Origin: Tieghemostelium lacteum
Taxonomy: Eukaryota > Evosea > Eumycetozoa > Dictyosteliales > Raperosteliaceae
Assembly (NCBI GenBank): GCA_001606155.1
Contig: LODT01000042.1
Span: 333,758-397,757, forward strand
Direction of reading: 5' to 3'
DNA: 64,000 bases
In this document: positions 18,579 to 30,967 of the stretch, piece after piece
Position numbering within the stretch: the first letter of the stretch is position 1
Layout of the letters: each line of letters opens with the position of its first letter
Program-made: the position numbers and the translations under genes
The notes under the pieces: model-generated
What the model was told of the DNA's origin: nothing
Database searches by the model: none
Seen by the model: only the letters and a program-made list of their open reading frames with translations

Positions 18579-20363
18579 ATGAAAATTAAAATAATAATTA
18601 ATTTATTTTTAATATTATTTATTTATTGGAATCAATCATTACCATTAGATGATTTAAAACCAGCTGCATATTATAATTTTACACAACAGATTGATCATTT
18701 TGGTATAGAAATTAATTTATCAAATCAAGCTAAAACATTTCAACAGAGATATTGTATAAATAAGAAATTTGTTGAAAAGAATAAACAACCACCTGCTGTA
18801 TTTTGTATGTGGATATAACTACTATATACAATTGATTGATTACTCAGATTGATTAATACTAAATTTTATAAAATACCTACCTTTTAAAAAAAATGGAAAT
18901 TCCAACTACACACTAAATTTTGATAAATAGTGATAATAGGAGGTGAATCACCATTGGTATCAGAGGTTGTGAATAGAATGCCATTTATACAGGTAGCTAA
19001 TGAGACTAAATCACTAATTATAGCATTGGAAGTCAGATTCTATGGACAATCTCAACCATTTAAAATGTCATCAGCAAACGAACTCAATTATCTAACAACC
19101 GAACAGATTATTGAAGATATTGCAAATTTTCAAGAGAGTATCACTAGAATGTACAAGATACCAGATAGCAAGTGGATAATAATGGGGTGCTCTTATGCGG
19201 GTACTTTGTCTGCTTGGTACAGACTGCAGTATCCACATTTGGCATATGCTGCTATTTCCAGTTCCTCTCCATTGAGAGCAGAATTGAAATTCGAAGAGTT
19301 TGATTTAAAGGTACGTGGATGTCTCGGACCACAGTGTAGTAAGGCGTTGAAGGTGTTGTTTACCCACATACAAACCAGTCTGAATGTGAATGCCAGTGCC
19401 GTGAAATCTGGGTTCCAATGTCCACAGACACTGGATGACAAAATGTTCTTGTTTATGCTTTCAGAGGCTTTAACCTATTCGGTTCAATACAATGCCAAAT
19501 TCCACCTCATTGAAAATATCTGTCCTAAATTAATTGAAAATATTCAAAAACCCCCACAAATGTTGGAGATTTTTAAGGGGTATGTAAAAGACATGTTCTT
19601 TTACCATAAGAATTCGTGTATGGATTATGATCTCTACGAATTCTCCAATAGCAATCATATTGATCAGTCAGGTACACGGTCATGGGCTTGGCAATTGTGT
19701 AAGGAGTATGGATGGTTTACGACCCCAGCCGATAATGACTCTTTCAAAAGTCAGACCATCAACGAATGCTGGTGGACACAGGAAGTTTGCAAGAAAATGT
19801 TTGGTAAAGCTATGGCTCCACGAGTGGACCACATCAACACTCTCTATGACATTAAACACTTTAAACTTATGAACAATATACTCTTTACAGGGTGTCAGGC
19901 AGATCCGTGGGATAGCTTGTCAATAGGTTCCAATCCTGCCAACGCACCTTATAGCACCATTATCTCAATCCCTAATGAATCGCATTGTGCCAATTGGTAT
20001 GCAGAGACACCTAGTGACTCTAAAGAACTTCGAGATGCCAGAGTCTACACCAATTCAATTATTCGACAGTTTGTCAATCCCACATGCAAACAAACTGAAT
20101 GTGATAAGAAAAAGGGATTGTGTACTATTAAACGTCTGAATAGTACCTCATGGGTTGCAACAAGTGTATGTGTACCTCTTCCACAAGGTGTGACTTCACC
20201 CTGCTGTGGTACTCAATCTAAACTCTTGGATATCTCACCTCCAGTACCAAAAGAACAGGTACCTTGTCCAAACTGTTTTTCATCATCTTCTTCTTTACCT
20301 TTAATTTGTAATCTGATACTATATTGTATTGTTGTTGCTGTTATAGTTTTAGTTGCAATATAA
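18579..20363 (+). CDS. Serine peptidase family S28 (prolyl carboxypeptidase-like)
   Basis: Two exons, 18579-18804 and 18931-20363, joined across a 126-nt intron (TTT T|GTATGT ... AAATAG|TG), give 552 residues. There is a signal peptide (IIINLFLILFIYWNQSLP). The S28 start region is FTQQIDHFG, then the oxyanion strand IIGGESPL. The catalytic triad is complete: Ser163 in GCSYAG, Asp400 in GCQADPWD, His427 in NESHCANWY. These enzymes remove residues after proline (prolyl carboxypeptidase or dipeptidyl-peptidase II type), usually in lysosomes. A C-terminal Cys-rich segment ends in LPLICNLILYCIVVAVIVLV, so the enzyme may be membrane- or GPI-anchored, an addition not typical of human PRCP. Coding GC is higher than in the neighbouring accessory cluster. 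Confidence 0.93.
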
Positions 20364-20766
20364 ACTACACCCAACACACACGCACTACCTGTTCACCCCC
20401 CCAAAACCCTTTTATATACATAAATAAAATTAAAAATAACAAAAAAAAAAACAAAAAACAATCTTCTTTTTCAACACACCCCATTTTTGATTTCTTTTGA
20501 TGTTGATGTTGATGATCTTATTTCTCCACTTTATAATAATATTCAATAGTATTGGTATACACAATTTTAGATAAAAATAGATTACCTCTGATTGGGAAAA
20601 ATAACATTTTTTAAATATTAAAAAAAAATTTTTTTTTTTTTTTTTTTATCAAAAAACTAGTTGGAAATCATTCATTTGTAACTTTATTTATCAAAAAAAA
20701 TAAAAAACAAGATATCTCAACCTTCATTCTATTGAAGGGTAGAACAAAAAGTACCAAGTATAGAAA
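20364..20766. other. Intergenic spacer with long A and T runs
   Basis: It contains the S28 3' end, an A-run followed by a T-run at about 20620-20647 (potential hairpin) and the upstream region of the next gene. No gene was seen. Confidence 0.5.
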
Positions 20767-23700
20767 ATGAGTAGGAAAATAATTAATCAGATTATTAGGA
20801 ATGTGGTACAACAAAACTCAATACCAGATGGCACCATACCCTCAGCAGATGCTCAATTTAGTTTAAATAGATATTTTGACGATCCTAATGCAGTTGATAT
20901 AGGTAAGTGTTTCATTTTATAAATACAATAGACAATCTTCTAGAGAGAAAAAAAAATATTTTTTTAGAGACCCAAATAGAGAATAATTCTAACCTGGTTA
21001 TATATTTATAAAAATGTAAATGATGGAATAACCAATATAATAGTATATGAAAATATGATTGAAAGAGTTAAAAATGAAAAAACTCATTATGATCAGGTTC
21101 TAAGTAGAATATTAAAGTTGATAAAAAATAATATAGCAATTCATCCACCTTCATTTCAATTATTATTGGATTTAGATTCATTTTGTGTAGAGATTCAACC
21201 TAGTCTATCTTTAACTCTACAAAAAACTGTAACATATATAAGAGCTTTGATTAGTAATCAAGTTAAACAACAAACTAGAAATAGTAGTAATAGTAATAGT
21301 AGTAGTAGTAGTGGATCTCAATTAGAGAATCTATCACATGTTCATAAGAAATCATCTTCTACTGGTATGACTAATGTTGGTAGTAGTAGTATGAATACAA
21401 GTGGAGGTATATCAATAGGTACCAGTGTAGTTGGAATTCGGTCTAGATCATTGTCATCTTCTATTCACAATAGTGTACATAACCATAAAGATGAGTTTTT
21501 GTTACAGAGAACTTCAATAGATCTCAGTAATGTTCTATCAACTAGTAACCAGTCTTCTTCAGCTGGGAACAGTATGATTATTGGTAGTATACTATCTACA
21601 TCTTCTTCATCCTCTTCATCTTCCTCCCCACTAAGTCTCAATGAATCACCTCTAAAGAACTCACTAACCAACACACCATTGTCACCAAACCTCGTATCCA
21701 CCAATGGAACTAGTTTATCAACATCATCTAGTAACAATCCTATCATTAATGTAATTCACAATGATCAGCATATCAATGGCAGTGGCAGCAGTTCGGTAGT
21801 TCTAAGAGACAGTTCAACACTACTAATTTCAAGCAGCAACAGTTTATATAGACAAGACCAAGACGGGTTCATAAGAGACCTGTTACTAATGAAAACCTCC
21901 AATCTCAGTAAATCTTCAATTCCCAAATACAAGATTGAATCTCTGCTCACACAAAGTCCATTTGGGGTACTAACCTCCGCAAAAGAATCTAAAATTAAAG
22001 ATCTCTTTAAATGTCCAAACGACAGCAACAACTGGGATGCCATCAACGTGGTGAGAGAAAGCAAAAAAAGAAATGAAAAAAAGATTTTTCCACCATTCAC
22101 ACTTTTCGAAGAAAAAAGTATTTGCAACCACTGTTTCAGTACAAGTACTACAATGAACAGGAGCCACTAAAAATAACGGAGGCTGAGATCTCTCAAGTGA
22201 TTAGAGTGATTGAAAATCCATCGACTACACAAGACCGTAGTATAGCCACAAAGATATTCATAAAGATCATTTTGGACACTTACTGCCGTGCCACTGACAG
22301 TTCAGAACTGCCACAGATGGAGAGTGTAGTGTTGGGATACTTTAGACAATTGTTTTTCCCCGCTCCTATGCAACCTAATAGCGTCACTAGAGAACTGAGA
22401 CTCCATGCTTTAAATATAGTATTCAATTTAGGTATTCATATTAATATTTATTCAGAGTTGAAATTGGATGATCCAAATGGTGGTGAACATGGTATCATTG
22501 GTGAATTGCAAGAATCTGTATTTTCAATACTCAAGGATCTCCTCAGTGACAGTATAGTCATTTTAAAAGAGAAGGACGAAAAGTTTTGGCAGGAGGCTCT
22601 GAATTGTCTATTGTTTTTTATCACTGATCAAGGTAATGTCATTAGAGACAGACTATTAAAACTCAACCCAAAGATCATTGCCTACATGTTATTGTATGTC
22701 CAGGATATTGGTGATAATGTAAAGAGAATACTCGTAAGAATGCTATGTAATATACTCTATGTAAAGAATAGTCTTGCCACTACCTCAGCAACTGTTGTTG
22801 CAACTGGCGGTAATATGAATTCAACAACGGTAATGCATTCTCTACCACACCAAACTCAGGTACATGGAATTCCAAATACTCTACCCAGCAGTACACTTCA
22901 ATACAATAGTGCATTACATCAACAGGAATATATATTGAATGAAGAGGAACTTACAAATATTGGTGGTATAGAGTTTATAATCAGACTTTACACAACTATA
23001 CGTTCCAACGAGGCTAAGAATAATCTATTTGCGATCATATTTGATTATGCACTACTGATAGCACTCAAGATTGCCAATATTGTAGAGACACAATTGACTA
23101 TGGAATCTCCAATACTTTTAGAACTCTTTAGAAGAGCTGATGCACCACACTATTTCACACAAATGTTTAAATGTCTACCTGACAATTTTGTTTCATGTTT
23201 CTTTGTTTTCAATGCGGGTAAGAATGAATCTTCACTGTCCTATGAGGATTTGGTTATAAAATTCTCAATGAAGATACAGACTCTTGCTGACAGGTACCAA
23301 AAGATTGATGGCACTGCTCTGGAGCAACAATTGAATGAACTTCTCAACCAAAATCCAACCAATACAGATACGATCAACCCAATCATTTTAGATATACTCA
23401 ATCAGGAAGATGATGAACAAGCTCTATTAAATGTTGAAAATTGGCTATTTTTTAATCTACGTAAACTGTTATTTGATCAAAAGGATCAAAACTCTCAGTT
23501 GGTTGCTGCTACACTTTTACCTCAACAGCAACTGTCACACAATCATGTAATTTATAATTATGCACATTCAATATTTGTACAACTAGCTTCATCACCTTCT
23601 ACCACTCTACGTAGAATGTATATCAGTCTAACTGAAAGACTGTTACTGGTGAGTAAATATAAATTTGGTCAATCCAAAGCCAATGAGACACTAGAGATGT

Positions 23701-24428
23701 TCAATGAAAATATCTCTAGACTTTTATTTAATAGTAGCAGTAGTAATAGTAATAGTAATAATAGTAATATCAATAGTATAGGAAATGAAAAATATGAATC
23801 AAATTTATTATATCTCGTTGATATACTATTTGATTTAATTTATAGTAAAAATATTAATATTGGTAATAGTCCAATTAATAATCATAAAAATAGTAATATT
23901 CACAATAATAGTAATAGTAGTTTAAATTTATCAAGTAATAATAGTTTTAATAATAGTGGTCCAATTTGTCACATTTCAAATAATACTGGGAATGATACCA
24001 ATTTCTCATTGTTTTTGAATAATGAATTTGTAGTATCCATTTCTCTATTGAAAATGATTAATATTCAAATCATTCAGTATCTCTTTACAAATATAACACA
24101 ATCAGAGAGAACCAATGATCAAAGAGTATTTCTATTACATTTACTCATTCAACGTTGTAGTAAGGATCCTGAAGATCTCAGTCGAGTCGGTGGTATTGGT
24201 TTCTTTAAATCCTTACTCAATGATACAAGTACACAAGTTGCCTACCATAGCAGTTACTTTTTATTGACTCAACTGGAATCTGAATCTCCTGAGCAATATC
24301 GTTCTATTCTCACCAGACTGCTCTCCAAAGCCAGAGAGAATAACAATGAAAATCTCATTTCAAATCCTTTCTTCCAAGTCCAAGGAATAATTGAAATGAC
24401 CTTAGATCCAAAAAATACTAAACCCTAA
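20767..24428 (+). CDS. Large ARM-like helical protein, unknown function
   Basis: Three exons (20767-20902, 21044-22050, 22140-24428) give 1143 residues. The second join, GTG|GTGAGA ... TTTCAG|TAC, removes an 89-nt intron that would otherwise look like a frame break. The N-terminal 100 residues are helical (MIERVKNEKTHYDQVLSRIL). A Ser-rich low-complexity region follows (about residues 115-300). From about residue 385 the protein is a long series of amphipathic helix pairs (SIATKIFIKIILDTYC, HALNIVFNLGIHINIY, FWQEALNCLLFFITDQG, FLLHLLIQRCSKDPE) typical of ARM/HEAT scaffolds. An Asn/Ser-rich loop lies near residues 915-1000. I see no catalytic motif and cannot name an orthologue. A scaffold role is inference. 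Confidence 0.82.
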
Positions 24429-24726
24429 ACTAAATTCCTCAACAATAACAAAAAATACCCAACAAAAAAATAATTTCACACAACACCTTCTATCGTATCC
24501 ACACCAAAAATAATAAATATTTTAATAATATATTTCAGATGTTGTTTTATTTAATTAAACCATAGAGGATTTCTTTCTTATAAATATATCTTTGTTAGAC
24601 AAACTCAATATAAATAAGGATTTTAATTTTTTATTTACCAAAAATCAAAATATAAATATTTTCTATTATAAAGATATTCTTTACTGTAATAGACTAGTGT
24701 ACTCGATTTAATTATTTATTTATTAT

Positions 24727-27700
24727 TTAGTGTGATTCGGAGAAATGTTTGTTGATTGAGTTCTTTAATTGTTCACAAGTATTTTTGGCATCACCTAAGA
24801 GCATACGAGAATGTGGCATAAAGAAAAGAGGATTACTAATCTCTGCATAACCTACACCAAGTGAACGTTTCAAAATAAGAACTGATTTAGCACGGTGAGC
24901 TTCAATAATTGGCATACCATAGATGAGTGATGATGGGTCATCTAGAGCGCCTGAATTTACAGTATCATTAGCACCAATAACAATTACCAAATCATAAGTG
25001 GACATATGTGGATTTACTTCATCCATTTCGTGAACAATGTCATATGGAACTTTGGCCTCGGACAAACAGATATTCAAGTGACCTGGAAGTCTACCTGCAA
25101 CTGGATGGATACCATAACTTACTTCAAATCCATTTTCAATAAGTTGTTTAGTCATTTCTGCAACTGGATATTGTGATTTGGAAAGTACCATACCAAATCC
25201 AGGAACAATGAGAATCTTCTTACTGTTGAGTATCATGGATGATGCTTCATCTCCAGTGACTTCAGTGTGTTTACCAGTGATCTCTTTGGCTACTGCACCA
25301 GCTACTGTACTATTAGTACCGTAACCTCCAAAAATGACATTTGGAAGTGATCTGTTCATAGCCTTACACATGATATAGGATAGAATGGCACCTGATGATC
25401 CGACCAATGCACCAACAATATTTAAAATATTATTATTTAGCATGAAACCTTCAGCTACCAATGCCCAACCTGAATAACTATTGAGTACTGTAATGGCAAC
25501 TGGTGTATCTCCACCACCGATACCTTCAACTAGTAATGCACCTTGAGCAAATGAGAGTATAGTAGTAGTACCCAAACACAACATACCCAGGTATGGGTTA
25601 CTGGTAGATACAAACAATCCTAAAGTAGCTAGATTTGCAGCTGCCATACTGAGATTAATTTGATTTCTGTTGGGTAGTGGATATGGTTTGGAAGTTACTT
25701 TAAAAGATCCAATACGTCCTTGGAGTTTACCATAAGCTACTAATGAACCTGTGAATGTAATACCACCAATTAAAGCACCTAGATATACTGCAGTCTTATG
25801 AATAGAGTCCAAATCAGAGAATGCTTGGAAGTCACTAAGGAATGAAGCACCACTTGCAAGTACGGCAGCTAAACCTACAAAACTATGGAATGCTGCTGTT
25901 AATTGAGGTAAATCAGTGAAACCTACACGTTTTGAGAAATAGAAACCTATAGCACCACCAGCAGCACCTAATGCGCCAATTTGAGCTAAGAGACCTGGAC
26001 TAGGGGCTATAGAGGCTATAGTAGCCAATAGACCAATACCAACACCACCCATACCTAGTACATTACCTAGACGAGCTGTTTTGGGAGATGCCAGACCACT
26101 GATTGATAGAATACACATTACGGATGATACTAGATATGCCATTTGATTGGTAGCTTCTCCGCCTGCACCTACAGATGCCAAGTAAGCACCCATGAAACCT
26201 AGAGCTGGAATAGCATAGAGATACTCATATGCTTTCTTTTCGTTTTGTAAACGCACCATATCTAACATTCTCTTGGTTATATAGAAACCACCAGAGATGT
26301 TAATACTTGCAATGAACACTGCTGAAGCTGCTAATATTTGACCGAATGTCGATGGAATATAACCACCTCCCATCAAATGAATACCACCAATAGCTACAAT
26401 ACCTGAGATGGCATTGGTGATGGACATTAAAGGTGTATGAAGAGCTGGTGTAACACCCCAAACTGCATTGTAACCAATAATAGATGCAAGAGTAAATGTT
26501 GTTGCAGAAATCATGAAATCAACTGGCATGCCAATAGACAACAATACTGCAGATGCCATGGCAGCACCTACACCTAGTACCTTCTTCATTGTAATCTTGT
26601 AAGTTGACTCATCTTCTTTTTTAGACAATTCAGCCTTTTCTTGTTCTGTTAAAGCTTTCTTTTGTTCAAGTGGTGGAGATGGTGCTGCAGTTGGAGCTAT
26701 GGCTTTCTTAGGAGGTGGCCATATCAACATTCCTTTATTGACAATAGTGGAACCTCTGATAACCTCATCAGTGAAATCCAATTTAAATGTATTCTGTTCA
26801 CCACCAGTAATAGAGAGAAGGAATTTAGTGAGATTGTTGGAGTACAGTGTTGAAGATTGAGTGGACATACGTGATGGTAAATCAGTGTAACCCAGGATAG
26901 TTACACCACGGTGGTTATAAGACTCACCTGGTTTAGTGAGTTCACAATTACCTCCATTTTCAGCTGCAAGATCAACGATAACAGACCCTGGTTTCATAGC
27001 CTCTACCATCTCTTTGGTAATTAGAATAGGAGACTTTTGATTTGGAATCAAAGCTGTGGTGATAACAATATCAACATCTTTACATTGTTTTAAGAAAAGT
27101 GCCATTTCAGCATCAATAAATTCTTTGGACATTGTTTTTGCATAACCTCCAGAACCTTCACCAGATTCTTTTACATGAACCTCCAGGAACTCGCCACCCA
27201 TGGAGATTACCTGCTCTTTAGCAGCAGCTCTGGTATCGAAGGCTCTGACGATGGCACCCATGTTTTTAGCAGTACCAATAGCAGCCAGACCACTTACACC
27301 ACAACCAATGACTAACACCTTACAAGGTGGAATACGACCAGCAGCTGTGATCTGTCCAGTAAAGAATCTTCCAAAGACAGCAGCAGCTTCAATTACAGCT
27401 TTGTAACCTGCAATATTAGCCATAGAGGACAATGCATCAAATACCTGTGCTCTGGAGATTCTAGGAATACAATCCATAGCCAATGCAGTAGCCTTCTTTT
27501 GACTGAGTAATTTAATCAGTTCTTGATTCTGAGCTGGGAAGATGAAACTAATTACAGTGGCACCTTCTTTCAGCATCTCAACTTCATGTTTACCCAATGA
27601 GGAATTGTACTGTAGTCCACGAACTTTCAATAAAATATCACTCTTTTTGAAAATCTCAGAAGCAGTACCAATCTTTGCACCAGCTTCAATGTACTGACTA

Positions 27701-28292
27701 TCTAAGAACTTTGCACCCTTACCAGCACCTTCTTCTATATAGATTTCTTTGAAACCTTTTTGCATCAATGTTTTTACATTTTCAGGTGTCAATGCAACTC
27801 TCTTTTCATTTTGGTAAATTTCATGTGGAACACCAATTACCAACTCATTGTAAGGTACACCTTTGTTCTTTGTAGATAACAAAATCTCCTCAATCGATGA
27901 TGTTGAAGTGTTATTTGGTATTTGGCTATCTTTCAATGTTGAATAAAATAATTTTTGATTCAAATGACTTTTACTTTCTAAACATAGATATAAAGTTGTA
28001 GAATGTTAGAAATGATTTAACTTTTCAAAATAAATATCTATTTTTTTTTTTTTAAATAATTACCAAATGTGTTCAAATAATTTTTTGATTTTAAAAGTGA
28101 AGTGGGTGTGGAGTTAAATATACCATTAGTGGTATTAGTGATTTTAGGATTTAGTCCACCTAGAATTGATGATACAAATTGTTGTTTGGTTGGTTGTTTG
28201 TTACTTTGTACATTTGTATTTACATATTGGGAAGTTAGATAATTAAATGTGGTTTTACTTGAAAACTTTCTAAAAGTGATCAAAGTATTCAT
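24727..28292 (-). CDS. nnt: NAD(P) transhydrogenase, mitochondrial
   Basis: Two exons, complement 28064-28292 and 24727-27977, with an 86-nt intron, give 1159 residues. The first exon supplies a basic, Ser/Thr-rich mitochondrial presequence (MNTLITFRKFSSKTTFNYL). Then come the NAD(H)-binding dI domain (VIGVPHEIYQNEKRVALTP, GCGVSGLAAIGTAKNMGA), a membrane domain of about a dozen hydrophobic helices, and the NADP(H)-binding dIII domain (IVPGFGMVLSKSQYPV, GIHPVAGRLPGHLN, VIGANDTVNSGA). The order dI-dII-dIII in one chain is the animal/protist arrangement. The enzyme uses the inner-membrane proton gradient to reduce NADP+ with NADH, feeding mitochondrial NADPH. All parts are present. Confidence 0.95.
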
Positions 28293-28674
28293 TTTAAATT
28301 GGAAGAAATAAAGAAAATTAAAAATACAACAAAATAATTTAGATAAAAGATAAATTAAAAAAAAACAATAGGGTTACAGATGATTTTTAATATGAATTTG
28401 TATATATGTATGATTCTATCTCTGATTTAGAGCACAAACCAAATGATTTCAAAGGGGGGGATAGTTGAAGATAACAAAAGGAAAATTTAAAAAAAAAAAA
28501 AATATAAAAAGCTTCAATATCAAATGGTGTAATCTCTTTTAATTTAATTTTAAAGATATTTCCAAAATCAATTTACAAATTTTTTGATAATTTAAAAAAA
28601 AATTTTTACATACAAAAAAAAAAAAAAAAAATTTTTTTTTTAGATATGAACGGCTGAAATAGGAGAGTGACAAT
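28293..28674. other. Divergent intergenic region
   Basis: About 380 bases between the transhydrogenase start (minus) and the small secreted gene (plus). It has a G7 run near 28454-28460 and a long A-run followed by a T-run at 28612-28641. It presumably serves both promoters. No gene was seen. Confidence 0.45.
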
Positions 28675-29118
28675 ATGATACTTAGAAATATATTTAGTAA
28701 ACATTTTTTAGCTATACTTTTATTATTCTTTTTTATTTTTACAGTTAATTATGTGGCTGAAGAAAATATAATTTATCAATATCAATCAGGTGAATTTGCA
28801 GGTCGATCACAAAATGACAATAGTGCCACGGTGGTAAAAGACAACTCATATAAAAATAGTCATCAGAGTGAAAATGCAAACACTTTTTACAAAGACACAA
28901 ATATGAAGGTGTTAATTGTAACTAATATAGACGACGAAAACAGTACAGAAGATGACTCATCATCAAGCTCAACATCCATTGATGACATGGATGATTTTAA
29001 ACCAAATCACAGTAATATTACACCAGATGAAAATGTAAATTATATTCAATCAAATGAACAACAACAGGAACAAGAAGAAGAGTTTTGTTATGTTGAAAAG
29101 ATTAAAGATTGTGCATAA
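28675..29118 (+). CDS. Small acidic protein with signal peptide or anchor
   Basis: A single exon of 147 residues. The N-terminus has a basic start and a long hydrophobic stretch (FLAILLLFFFIFTVNYVA), either a signal peptide or a signal anchor. The rest is hydrophilic: Asn/Ser-rich, an acidic Ser run (DDENSTEDDSSSSS), and a Gln/Glu tail ending CYVEKIKDCA with two Cys. No known domain. It may be secreted or type II membrane. The ATG at 28675 is the only one in frame before the hydrophobic stretch. Confidence 0.65.
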   Translation: MILRNIFSKHFLAILLLFFFIFTVNYVAEENIIYQYQSGEFAGRSQNDNSATVVKDNSYKNSHQSENANTFYKDTNMKVLIVTNIDDENSTEDDSSSSSTSIDDMDDFKPNHSNITPDENVNYIQSNEQQQEQEEEFCYVEKIKDCA

Positions 29119-29405
29119 GTAGTAATAATAATAATAATATCAAAGTCGGCAAACACAAAAAAAATTTATTTATGTACATAGAAATTTCTTTGTATCTCTC
29201 TGAATAATCTAATTTTTATAAAAAAATGAAAAAGAACGAACATATCAAGTAAAGAAAGATTAATTCAAATCACAACATAACAACGAAATCACACAATATT
29301 TCACCTATTTATTTATTTAATATAAATAAAATATTTAAATTAAATCTAAAGATTTTAAAAATCTTTGAAATTAATAACAAAAGTATATATAAATGTATTA
29401 TAGTT

Positions 29406-30780
29406 TTATTCATTTAAAAAGTAATATGAAAAAGCTATATTCTCTTGATTTATGTATATATTAATTAGAGGTGATGATCCACCAGTTGCTAAAATCTAAA
29501 TGGAAAGAAGATAGTTAATACCTATTTAGAGTATCAATATTAAAATATTAAATTAAACTTACTTGATTTGATTTCTTTGGATTATGAGCTAAAGAATATA
29601 AGATTTTTGAAGTTGAAGGTACTTTCATTTGTAATCGACCTTCAGGTGAATAATAATTTACAGTTCCTTCACTTCCACATGCCAATATTTGATCCTTATT
29701 TACCAGTACAGAATGTATACAATCGTCAGCAGGTAGATTAGCAACCATTGTATTTAATCGACCTAGATACCATAGAGATAGAGTACTACCACCAACAACT
29801 AACCAATTACCAGTTTCATCCAAATCCAATGGTCCACACCATTGATTAAAATTGGATGATTTCTTTGTTTTCTCTGTTGATAAAAATGGTGGTAATTTAA
29901 AATCATTATCGTTACTATTATTATTATTATTACTACTACTATTGGTATTGCTATTACTATTATTATTTATATCAGACATATCATAGGATAATTTATAAAA
30001 TGGATTTAGGATACTGGTAGTTTGTGAACTATTAGGATCCCATATTCTAACCGTACTGTCTTCAGATGAAGTTATAATTTGATTAAATGTAGAATTGTAT
30101 TTGATAGATAAAACATAGTCTTGATGACCTTGATAGGTGTTTACAATTTTTAGAGTAGATAAATCGCATGAATAGGCATTATTGTTGCCACATGCAAAAT
30201 ATAGAAAACGACCATCACTGTCCAGACCATTGATCTCGGCTCTCTCTGGTAGGTGACCTTTAATACCCTCAATTCTAGGTGAATTTAAATTGCAAATAAG
30301 AATCTGTTTGATATCAGAAACATTAATACGTTGACCAGGTTCTCCAATGAGATTCTTGATCTTGGTCCAATTCCAAACCATAATATCAGAGTCTCCTGAA
30401 GACACCAACAACTCTTCACTGTAGAAAAATAGTTTGTTTATTGGTGACTTTGTTGAGTCTGCTAAGAAACTTAGTGATGGTTTAAATATCATATTGTTAT
30501 AGGAACTGCTTCCATTAGGCTGTTGCTGTTGTTGCTGTTGTTGTTGTGTATTAAATATATTTACAAAAGGATTGGGTTGATCACTATACCCATTTTCATT
30601 GGTAACATGTTGCTGTATTTCGTTGGGATGTAAAGATTCTTTTAGATCCCAGACATTTACACATCCAAAATTGTTACATGCAACTAAATAGTTTCCACAT
30701 AATGAAAATACCATATCAATTACGATGGTTTCTCTCTGTTCACATTCTTTTTGTATCCAACCATTTAAATTTGATGCCAT
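29406..30780 (-). CDS. thoc6: THO complex subunit 6-like WD40 protein
   Basis: Two exons, complement 29563-30780 and 29406-29495, with a 67-nt intron at phase 0, give 435 residues. WD40 repeats are visible (VFSLCGNYLVACNNFGCVNV, GHQDYVLSIKYNSTFNQIIT, STVRIWD, GNWLVVGGSTLSLW), enough for a beta-propeller. The short last exon encodes ILATGGSSPLINIYINQ, then AFSYYFLNE. A last blade of this form, ending in a hydrophobic AFS-x-x-F tail, is what I know from THOC6, the THO/TREX mRNA-export subunit. Gln- and Asn-rich loops (near residues 78-90 and 270-300) are dictyostelid insertions. If the second exon is missed, the propeller lacks its last strand. The general WD40 call is certain; the THOC6 call is likely. 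Confidence 0.85.
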
Positions 30781-30967
30781 TAAATTGTTGAACTGTTACC
30801 AAAACAATTGAAAAATGAAAAAAAAAAAAAATTTTAGCAAGGGTGTTGGGGGTGAAGGGGATGTTGTTATTTAAATAAAATAAAAATTTACCAAATATAT
30901 ATATATTTTTAATATTGGAGGAAGATTTGTACATTTATAAAATCATTGGTGGGTTTTTATTTGATGT

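Noticed and set aside
19193-19441. Minus-strand frame inside the S28 peptidase gene
   Set aside because: It is a shadow of a strong coding gene on the other strand.
22122-22170. Frameshift in the ARM-like gene
   Set aside because: A normal GT...AG intron of 89 nt explains the frame change with the correct phase.
30740-30934. Short minus-strand frame upstream of the THOC6-like gene
   Set aside because: It covers leader and spacer with A/T runs and no coherent protein; the WD40 start at 30780 is well supported.
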